From: Chondrus crispus
Taxonomy: Eukaryota > Rhodophyta > Florideophyceae > Gigartinales > Gigartinaceae
DNA: 64,000 bases
Direction: 5' to 3'
NCBI RefSeq assembly: GCF_000350225.1
Contig: NW_005178566.1
Location: 1-64,000 of the forward strand
Made by a program: the position numbers and the translations under genes. Positions 56,389 to 64,000 of this stretch are shown piece by piece; within the stretch, counting starts at the first letter, position 1, and each line of letters starts with the position of its first letter. The notes below the pieces were generated by a model, which made no database searches, was not told the origin of the DNA, and saw only the letters and a list, made by a program, of their open reading frames with translations.

Positions 56389-58323
56389 CTATGCCCCAAG
56401 GGATTTTCCCTTTGGAAGGGAGGTGACAAGCCGAGCTAGAACTCGCAAGTCGTCCAGGGACGCCCCCTGGAGAGCTTCTCCCTGCACGCCATGAGCCATG
56501 AGAAGGCGATGGTAAACGGCGGCAGCAGAGGTATTTTCTTTCGGAATTGTAGATGATGGAGGGCCCGAGGTAGGGGCAAGGAGCGGACCCTCAGGTGAAG
56601 GGCAAGCCGGACGTGGGGTCGGATCCCCGGCTGACGGAGGGGCTTCTTGGATTGAAATGGTTCCCGTCGAGCAGCTCGCAGGAGGAATCTCGGCACGCGG
56701 AGGAGCCTGAGGGCGGGTCAAGCCCACGGATGCCGTGCATGACGGCAATGGCAAAGCAGGGGCGGGTGTGATGAGCTGTCCCTCGCGTGAAGGGGAAGCA
56801 GGAAGTGAGGTTGGATTCACGTCGGAGGAAGACAAGACTCGAAGCGACAAGGTTTCCGCCGAGCTCGTGGAAGGAAGTACGACGCACACTGGGGCCTCAG
56901 GCGCGGAGGGACGGACCAGTGCAGGGAGAGGGGAAGTTGGGGCCGACGGTCGAGAGCACATCTCAGGCTCTCGAGGATCCGCGTTCACCACAGTGACTGC
57001 GTTGGGGGTTGGTGGTTGATTTCCGAAACGGCAGCTCATCTGGGCCTCCCAGGCAGAACACAGGGAGGAGGACCAGGGGTTGATCCACACGAAGTCGCCG
57101 GCAGCTGGATGATTTCTACCAGGGGAAAAAGAGGGTCGCTGGCGTGAAAAGGACCGAAACGAATTTTGTGGAGGAACGCAATCCCACGATACGGTCTCAA
57201 TCATATCGAGGAGGGCGTGCACTTCACGGTCCACATCGGACCCGCCAAGGGGGACAGAAAAATCGAGGAGACGCATCTGCTCGCGGAGTTTCGAAGGGAG
57301 GTGCCACAGGCGCCAACAGTCGAAAACTTCCCACAGGAGGGTGGCGGCGACTTTCACGCACCACTCCGTGAGAAACACAGTCCACAGCCCATGCTGTGGA
57401 TCGCGTAAATGACTGCCGTAATATGTCAGGATGGGGCCTACCTCAGCCCAGAAACCCTGACATACCTCGTATTGACTCCACCAGGACGGGGTTCGTTGGT
57501 ACCGATTGGTGTAGTGCTGTCTGGAAATTTCACGAGCTTCAATCATCTGGTACACCACGAAGTACCCAGTGTCGGATCGGACCCGACGTTCAAAGCGTAC
57601 AGTATTTTGGAAAAAGAAAATACCGCCGCGCTTCTTCGTATGGCGAAAGTTTGTGGGAAGAATGGCTTGGGTCCAAAACATGGCGTCGGTCGTGGCGGTG
57701 CGTCGGTTGCGCCACAGCCGGTCCGCCTCGGAAACGGGGTCACCGAAGGTGCAGTCGATGAGGTTTTCGAGGTAGAGTCGTTCCCCCTCCGTACGACACT
57801 GCCAAGTGTCGCAGTGGTAACATGAAGGTATGAGGGCGTCGGCCATAGGAATCTCGATCCGAGTGAGCACAGCGTCAATGAAGCGCAGGGATAAGGAGGA
57901 GCGACCGCGCGGGGAGGAGTGACGTAGGATGGAGGTGGGTATAGCAATGCGGGCGCGCCAGTCAAAGGTGTGAATGGCCTACAAAGGGAGGTTACCGGGC
58001 GACATGCCCGCATCATCGGCGAAATTATTTTTGATGCCGTCAAGGTCGCGGACGCCCACAGAGGAGAACCATTGAGCAGAAGCAAACAGGGCTGCGTTAT
58101 CACGCATGGTTTTGTTCTGCAGCTCCTCGAGCGAAAGATGACGGCGGGCCACCCAAGAGGAATGGTAGCCCGGATGGAAGGCCGGCTCGGCAGTGATGGT
58201 AACAGGGGGTAGACGGGGTATGGAAGGAAGACCCCGGGGCACTTCGAACTTGCGAGGAAAGCCAACGCCCAGACGTCTACGGGTGGCACTATCGTCCGAG
58301 CGTTCCGATAGATAAGGAAGCAT
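56389..58323 (-). pseudogene. Antisense accessory gene of element B (one in-frame TAG)
   Basis: Minus-strand frame of 645 codons with a single TAG at 57979-57981. The two sides (58323-57982 and 57978-56389) are in the same frame and align collinearly with the antisense gene of element E. At the stop, B reads PGNLPL-stop-AIHTFDWR where E reads PGGLSLQAVFSRDFTHR, consistent with CAG to TAG. Conserved positions downstream include FERRVR, WSQYEV, YYGSHLRDPQ, VFLTEW, LLDMIE, SPGR and FVWINPW. The C-terminal 200 residues are Pro/Ser-rich and end with DDLRVLARL. It lies opposite to transcription of the element, between pol and the 3' LTR. Function unknown. Confidence 0.7.
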
Positions 58324-58436
58324 GGTATTTTCGTCTTACCCTTGCTAGAACGCCGCGCAGAGTGACTGATGACCGGGAAACACGGTCAGCAGCGGCAGGA
58401 GATTATACGATGGCTGGGCGTTGTGCAAGGGCGCTC

Positions 58437-58448
58437 AGAAGGGGGATA
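58437..58448 (+). promoter_or_regulatory. Polypurine tract of element B
   Basis: AGAAGGGGGATA immediately before the 3' LTR. Confidence 0.65.
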
Positions 58449-59390
58449 TGTAGTGCAATACGCACCTGAAAAGGGGGGTGAAAAGAGATGAAAGTGATGG
58501 GGTATGACAAGCAAAAGTGGAAATCATTTCACTTCATTATTTTAATTATTAATTTTAATTAGTCGCATATTAGTTATTTAACATTACATTAGATCTAGGA
58601 TCTAGCGCCGGGAGCTACTGTAGTGGCTCCGGCGGGGCGATATATACCTTGGCCCTCTGACGACCGAGTCAGTAAAGGTAACCCGAGTTGCCGGAGTTGA
58701 ATGTCGCCTTGGTCGAAGTCCGTCTCTATCAAGACGCTCCCTTTTACCTAAGCCTACGGCGTCCTCTATTGCTCGGGGGTCCCCTTTTTCCTTATCAATT
58801 TTCATTTATTTCCCTATCCTAATTTCCCTTAATCTTGAGTTGGTCCCACCTTGTAGGATTGCGATCCGCAACGTGACGTCATTCGCCATCGGGCTTTTGT
58901 GTTGGTGCACCAGTGGTGCTTTTCTCAGTGTTGGTTCCATCGGAATCTGGTTGCGACCGATCCGTTGTTGGTACTTTGCCATCGGGCAGTACGACGGTGT
59001 AGCGCTGCTACGTTTTCTTCTTTCCCGACGGGCTACGTTGCGACGTCCCCGTCGAAGACCTTATCAAGGGTATAAGGTGTACAAGGCGCTCTTCGAGCAT
59101 TGGATTTACGACCCATCGGACCAGGTTTACCTAAACACCCCTCCGAACTCGTCGAGCAGTTGCCTTTACAAGTCTCTACCACCATTTACCGATCCCGGGC
59201 GAGGCCCTTCTCTTTGCCCCCCCCCCATGTCAGGGATCCGAGCTACTGCGGGCCGCAAACCCGCTTAAAGAGGACAGGGAGCTTCGAACACTCCGTAGCG
59301 CTGTGCCGTTGGCAGTTGTTGTTTTTGTTGCTGTTGTTTGTGTTGGACCGTCGGACCTTGGTCTCTGCCTAACAGGCGCATTGCACTACA
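58449..59390 (+). repeat. 3' LTR of element B
   Basis: 942 bp, differing from the 5' LTR by about four changes that I could see (A/G near position 45, one C in a C-run, CG to TA near the end). Confidence 0.93.
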
Positions 59391-59779
59391 CTAACGGGAC
59401 AGGGAAGCGGGCCCTGGTAGCGTGGTAGAGCGGAACGGTCGGGGACGAGCGTACGCGCGGGTCGATCTACGCTTCGACGCCCCGGAGCAGCGCTGGGTAA
59501 CGTACCAGCACTGACGGGCAGAGGCGAATCTAGGCTCGCTCGCATACCCGGCTGTCCCCTACCCGTTTTGTCCCGGTTAACGCTCGCGAAGGCGGATGGC
59601 GCTCGCTAGTTAAGCTGGAAGACGGACCTAGGCGGTAGGTTGTGGACAAGTCCGTGCTTGTCTCCCTTCGCCGCCACCGGTCTCGCTCGTATTTAGTGTA
59701 TCCAATGCCTCTATCATAATACTACAGTACCGGTATGCTGTAGTAACGTACTGTAGCGCGGGTCGTCCCCGGCTGTAAT

Positions 59780-59804
59780 GCTGTCAGCCGTCGGGGCTGA
59801 CAGC
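59780..59804. other. Conserved hairpin in 5' LTR of C
   Basis: Same GCTGTCAGCC/GGCTGACAGC stem and loop as at 32406-32430. Confidence 0.75.
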
Positions 59805-59963
59805 ACACGTGTGAGACCCGTACTGTGCGTGCGGTGGTACGCCCCTCCTACTCGTGTACGCGTGTGGTCGCGTGTTCCCCGTACACGTGGGGGTACACGT
59901 GTGCGCGTTTGTGGTTCGTATGGATCTGATCTAAATGTAATCGCGAACCGCCGTTATGCCACA

Positions 59964-59968
59964 CTTAA
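59964..59968. repeat. Target-site duplication of element C (right)
   Basis: CTTAA; pairs with 22843-22847. Confidence 0.85.
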
Positions 59969-60315
59969 GTGGAAACACTGACAAAGCTGCCCGAAACTTG
60001 ATCACGGAGGTGACATGCGCGATAAGAGAGTCCGTCTCAGGGGAAGAGGAGATAAGCTGGCAGTGGAATTCGGGTGAGCAAAAGAGCGCGGTGTCGTGGG
60101 AAGTGCAATGGTCGAAGGACAAGCAGGACCTCGTAAACGTGCTAGAGTCTTCAGTTTTGAAACTGGAGGCTGTGAAATCCAGACATGCTCCATCGGAATA
60201 CATCGAACTACTTCAGAGGCACTACAGCGACTCTCTGAAAGCATTCGCGTGCGTTAATGATAGATACGAGAAATGGGTGCAGCGAGAAGTCAACGACGAT
60301 CAGGACGAGGGATAA
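59969..60315 (+). pseudogene. 3' part of unknown host gene interrupted by element C
   Basis: Open from the insertion point through about 115 codons (SGNTDKAARNLITEV at the start, KWVQREVNDDQDEG at the end), with AATAAA 37 bases after the stop. Removing element C and one CTTAA joins it in frame to the segment ending at 22847 (GHRRRIL then SGNTD). Composition is helical and Glu/Lys/Ser-rich. No family recognised. The ATG at 59956 lies inside the LTR of C, so it is not the native start. Confidence 0.6.
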
Positions 60316-60351
60316 TTATGCAGTGAGTAGCCATGTATGATGGTGCGCTAC

Positions 60352-60357
60352 AATAAA
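60352..60357 (+). terminator. AATAAA polyadenylation signal
   Basis: Follows the stop codon of the interrupted host gene. Confidence 0.5.
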
Positions 60358-60510
60358 AGTCGGGGTGTTGACCCTGCGTGTAAAACGGATTCCCAATCTT
60401 GTCAGTCACGTTCTTGACAGAATTTTTGTGAGGCACCTCGTGCCTCGGCCCGTCCAATTCCACGCACGCGAAAATCCTGAACATGCGTAGAGCCTGGCAT
60501 GTCGGCTGCC

Positions 60511-61118
60511 TGTGGTATAAACCCGTGCCACTGTAGTACCCTTTTCGCGCTACTCGTGTACACGTGTATCTAGATAACTCAAGTAGCCCGACGTACAGTA
60601 CCAGGCCCATTTACACCAGCCTTGCTCGCTTTCGACACGCCGGCACGTGGACCTACTACCACGCTTGTACACGTGTGTATTATGACGCGACCTCTTGAGC
60701 TCTAGCCGTTACATCTCGACCGCGATCTTGTACAGTATATAGTGTCGTTGGCGCTTGCGCCGGGTGTGTTTGGGTACAAGCAACCAACGACCAAGGACGG
60801 GACTCTCGTTCTTCGATTTGCGCGGTACTAACTAACTTCTTCTCGTTCATGCTCTCTCGTTCTCCTCGCTCGCGCCCTACAACTCTCGTGGCCACGTCAC
60901 GTGCTGCCTCCCCGCTCGCGCGCATGGTTCGCTGGCCGTGTGTTTGCCCGGCAGAGTCGAGAGCACCGCGTCGTTCGCTTCTAGTCTCCGTGGTTCGCGA
61001 GCACACCCGGGTTCTACAGTCGCCCGAAGGCCTCTACCACTTCCCCCTAGCTACCTAGTACACGACCCCACGAACGACCCTTGTTTTAGCACGTGACCAC
61101 GTTTTGCGTTCTACTACA
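60511..61118 (+). repeat. 5' LTR of element D
   Basis: 608 bp, TGTGGTATAAACCC...CGTTCTACTACA. The start resembles the LTR start of C (TGTGGCATAA) and the outer end of A. A TATATAG lies at about 60737. Confidence 0.7.
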
Positions 61119-61119
61119 C

Positions 61120-61136
61120 TGGTCTCCCGACCTAGA
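61120..61136 (+). promoter_or_regulatory. Primer-binding site of element D
   Basis: TGGTCTCCCGACCTAGA, one base after the LTR. Confidence 0.8.
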
Positions 61137-61219
61137 AGTGTACTTCCCTTTCCCTTTTCACGATTTACTTTTTTCTCCTTCGGTGGCAGTCTTCCCCTTC
61201 ACCTCGTCCTTCCCCCGAG

Positions 61220-63303
61220 ATGCCACCCGAGACCCGATCTACCACACGCTCCGCGCAGCCCACGATGCAACAAGAAGCGCTCGAAACAGCGAGCAACCCA
61301 CACGGAAACACGTCTGCATGCGCGCCGGTTGACACGTTGGAGAGCTTCGAGATTCGCGATGATCTACGAATGCTCGAGGGCACCAAGGAATCGCCTGACC
61401 TCCTGCCGTTCATGTACCTCGATTTTCGTGAGCGCCTCAATTCCCTTGCATCAAGAGTTCCTGATCGAAGTGAGCTAGATTCTCGTCTCAGGTCTAAGAC
61501 GGAGAATGCCACCGGAAATCAAGACCTACTTCTATCCGCCCGCACAGAGATACGCGAGGTACGTGCAAGCCTCGAGGCTCTCCGTGAAAATTCTCAAGAT
61601 ACGAATCTTTAGTCACAAGAAATTCCAACGAAGTCCGAGAAATCAGGACCCTACTCGCGACTATCATTTCCGATAACACGATACTCTGTAGTTGTGTCCG
61701 AACCCTCGAGTCGTCTAGAGTTCATGTTCGAGAAGATCCCGGTGTTTGACGAGAACCCGTTCCCCCGTCTCCCATCCCCAATTCCCCGAATCACTTACAA
61801 GAACAAGATCGATACTCCCAAGTTCAAGCCCAAGCCGGCCGGGGTGCCGATGAACCTCTCACTCCACGCACTCTAGAAGAATTCTTTCGTGCAGTCCGCG
61901 GTCCCACGAATGAAGAACACGCGACAACAGCACAGCAAGATACTGTGCCTTCGAAAACTAACCCGCCATGGGCGCCTACTCAGTCACTGGTGACTACTTG
62001 TGCGGCTCCAATGCCCTTGATGCACGACCACGTGGTCCCATGGCAAGAAATGGCCAAGACTCTCGAAGTCCCGTGCTGTCCTGGGATCGCCCCACAACGG
62101 ACCCTGCTCGCCCCATTCACGATTGTGGTGTCTTACAGGCACTACCGGTTACGAGATACAAAAGCTACTCTTCACATGACTGAGAGCGAGAGTGTCTACG
62201 GCGTAAAACGCGGATTCGACGCGCTATTCCCTTCATTCCAGCCATTCGACGGCACGAACCCTATCAAGCTCCTGCAGTTCCTCTCTTCAATTCGTGACGG
62301 CTTCGATGGCCTACACGTTGGCGAAGGACTGGCCTCCCTCACGATCTCGTATTACGTCACGGGTTCCGCAAAAGATATGAACACGAACCAAGTCTCTCCC
62401 GGAGTTCGCTCCTCGAATTCAGCTCTAGCTGGTTCGTGGCCGTTCGTGGTACACGCCCTAATCAAGAGTTATTTGCCCGACGACGTGCAACAACGCGCTT
62501 TTGAGAAGGTCACCGACGCGAAACAGAAGCCTGAAGAAGACGAGAGCAAGTTTGCCGATGGCTTAATTGTAGCTGCACGAGATTGCTGTAATGTATTCGA
62601 GGACCGTGAACTCGTGAATTACTACATTCGTGGGCTTCTTCTCTTGACTCGTGATGCTGTGACCGAGGCAGAAAAGCAGCTACCCGTGAATGAACAAGGC
62701 GATAAAACTGTTCCGCGTCGCGTTGCGCATGCTGAAGGTAACACGTTCCGAGCTCGTCGCACACAAAGCAAAGCGACCCCGGCTAAACTCAAGCCCCGCC
62801 GTCACGTTATGACGATGCAAGAAACCACGGAAACGACCGGTCGCCATGTTCCGACCTCGTCATTTGTCCGAGATCCCACTCTTAGGCACGTATTACACGG
62901 CCCGATGAATTACTGGGCGGATATGCGGTCCCAAGATCCCGATTCCGTGTTACAAATAGCTACAAGTCTCGACGCCCTCTTATTTGCTGGCGACTCTCAC
63001 GAACGCCGAAATTCTATCCCACCCGTGAGCCCTTCCACGGAGAACTTTCAAGCCCAATCGATCGATAATCTTCGTGAGCTCGTACACAACAATACAGTCG
63101 CCGTGCCGAAGTTGAGTAAAAAGCAAGCTCGTGACGCTCTCAGCGTGATTCCCACGGACTACTGGGGCTTGAACTGCTGGACTTGCAACAATACCGCGCA
63201 CTTCACGTTCAAGTGCCCGACCTTAACGCCTGAGCAGCGCATTTGTAATGCAATTTGCCTGGCAGGCCGCGAACGCAGTCCGACGGTCAAACATAAAGAA
63301 TAA
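61220..63303 (+). pseudogene. gag: Gag of element D, broken
   Basis: Begins MPPETRSTTRS at 61220; the same frame carries stops near 61610 and 61874. A different frame then runs from about 61945 to the insertion. It contains QPFDGTNPIKLLQFLSS, SWPFVVHALIKSYLPDDVQQ, FADGLIVAARDCC, ELVNYYIRGLLLLTRDAV, AEGNTFRARR and the CCHC knuckle CWTCNNTAHFTFKC (63176-63217). All match the Gag of A and C in order. The last 20 or so codons (after 63243) are LTR sequence, not Gag. Confidence 0.8.
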
Positions 63304-64000
63304 AAACAACAACAGCAACAACCACTGCCGATGGCACGCGCTATGGAGCGTTCCAGACTACCATTCCCCTTGTGTGGGCTTGCGGCCCACCGTAGCTCAA
63401 CTTCGACGGGGGGGGAGGTTAAGGAAAGATGCCCGGCCCGGAAGGATAATGGTGGTAGAGACTTGTGAAGACTTGAGCACTCGATGAGTGCGGGTTGGGC
63501 TTGTCTACGAGGATGTAACTGCAGTTCGCTGGGTTGTAAGGCCAATGCTTCACGAGCGTCTTCAGCACCTTTTGTGTAATTTAAGATCGTCGACGAGGGC
63601 TTGTTCAGCACTACCCCACGGGATCGTAACCGTGTAGCAACACTACTACCGACGTGTTGCCGATGGCTAAAAACACCCTCACTGGCGCAATCGCAATCCT
63701 GGTAGGCGGTACCAACCCTGTCTTATACAGTAAGAACTTCGACGGAGTCGTCGTTGCAACAGCCTTCTGACGGAACTTGAAACAGTAGCAGCGCTACGCA
63801 CCGTGTTGCCCGATGGCTAAAACACCTACCCCGGATCGGTCGCAACCAACTCCAGTGGAACCAACACAATTAAGGGAAAAATAGAGGTAGAAAAGAATAG
63901 GGAAATAAAGGAAAAAGAAAAGGGAACCCCCGAGCGCAAAGGATAACGTAATCTGTGGTAAAAGGGGGCGTCTTGGGAAAGACGGACTTCGACCAAGGCG
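63244..64000 (-). repeat. LTR of the solo-LTR family, cut by the window edge
   Basis: Begins TGTAATGCAATTTGCCTGGCAGG and is the inverse complement of the 3' three-quarters of the LTR at 43026-44061. About 757 bp are visible. GCATT (63239-63243) precedes it. Whether it is a solo LTR or the 3' end of a full element lies outside the window. Confidence 0.85.

Larger units (their letters stand above)
44970..59390 (+). mobile_element. LTR retrotransposon B (chromovirus), 14.4 kb
   Basis: Complete plus-strand element with LTRs 44970-45910 and 58449-59390 that differ at only a few positions. Target duplication is CTAAC (44965-44969 and 59391-59395). PBS is at 45915-45931; order is gag (46085), protease/RT (48.4-50.5 kb), RNase H-integrase-chromodomain (to 52843), a 3.5-kb non-coding region, an antisense gene (58323-56389) and a purine tract. 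It lies inside the 5' LTR of element C; the empty site is preserved at 32017-32021. LTR similarity marks it as the youngest datable insertion in the window, yet pol has several breaks. Confidence 0.93.
22848..59963 (-). mobile_element. LTR retrotransposon C (Ty3/Gypsy), with three insertions inside
   Basis: Minus-strand element. Its 5' LTR is 44875-44969 plus 59396-59963, split by element B. PBS is at 44857-44873, then gag, protease, RT, RNase H and integrase (44857 down to about 36500), a 3.9-kb non-coding tract, a purine tract, and the 3' LTR at 22848-22888 plus 31968-32589, split by the DNA transposon. Each reconstructed LTR is 663 bp, TGTGGCATAA...TTATACTACA. Five-base CTTAA duplications flank the whole. 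Coding parts carry stops, frameshifts and active-site changes, so C is dead. Confidence 0.88.
44875..59963 (-). repeat. 5' LTR of element C, split by element B
   Basis: LTR sequence is at 44875-44969 and 59396-59963; the rest is element B plus one CTAAC copy. The 663-bp total matches the 3' LTR. The outer end TTATGCCACA abuts CTTAA (59964-59968). Includes the TCTG (44912-44915) that marks the empty site of the DNA transposon. Confidence 0.88.
60511..64000 (+). mobile_element. LTR retrotransposon D, 5' part
   Basis: Plus-strand element of the same lineage as A and C: 5' LTR (60511-61118), PBS (61120-61136) and a broken gag. An LTR of the solo-LTR family enters at 63244 and continues to the window edge. 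CTGCC (60506-60510) lies just outside the LTR; the partner copy is not in the window. Confidence 0.8.

Noticed and set aside
60534-61118. Alternative LTR start for element D at TGTAGTACCC
   Set aside because: TGTGGTATAA at 60511 matches the LTR starts of elements C and A better.

Overview
The window is eukaryotic and consists mostly of nested transposable elements set between a few host-type genes. Signs of a eukaryote are AATAAA signals after stop codons, polypyrimidine/AG splice-acceptor-like tracts, chromodomain-bearing Ty3/Gypsy elements, C2H2 zinc fingers and a large NB-ARC/WD40 protein. There is no operon structure, rRNA, tRNA or CRISPR array. My best guess is a florideophyte red alga (Chondrus-like). 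This is inference from the overall style and cannot be proved here. Elements below carry my own letters A to E.

Left block (1-8175): LTR element A (minus strand; 5' LTR 2113-2876, PBS 2095-2111, an uninterrupted Gag frame from 2030 running off the window) lies inside the 3' part of an older plus-strand element E. E keeps repeats at 3176-4125, a large antisense gene (4152-5822), a purine tract and a 3' LTR (6142-6868). E in turn interrupts a minus-strand zinc-finger, transposase-like gene (6869-8175).

Middle block (8176-22847): two TIR elements with GAGCATC(T/C)CCACCG ends (9099-9862 and about 13018-14384), the second carrying a degraded HGH1-like gene; a C2H2 zinc-finger gene (11765-12411); a STAND/NLR-type gene (16046-19934, minus) with a tandemly duplicated helical N-terminus, NB-ARC and near-identical WD40 repeats; and the 5' part of an unknown gene ending at 22847.

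Right block (22848-59963): one LTR element, C (minus strand, TSD CTTAA at 22843-22847 and 59964-59968), is itself hit three times. A 9.1-kb DNA transposon (22889-31963; about 424-bp TIRs, TSD TCTG) sits in its 3' LTR. A 14.4-kb chromovirus B (44970-59390; TSD CTAAC, LTRs almost identical) sits in its 5' LTR. A solo LTR (43026-44061; TSD ACGAT) sits in its gag. The DNA transposon encodes a DUF7869-like transposase candidate and, divergently, a ParB-like domain plus DPPY DNA amino-methyltransferase gene. Removing C and one TSD copy rejoins an open reading frame whose 3' part is 59969-60315, followed by AATAAA.

Far right (60511-64000): element D (5' LTR 60511-61118, degraded gag 61220-63303) is hit by an LTR of the solo-LTR family (63244 to the end).

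The two most novel signals are (1) the TIR DNA transposon with a ParB-methyltransferase gene and (2) a conserved antisense gene downstream of pol in two diverged LTR elements (B and E).
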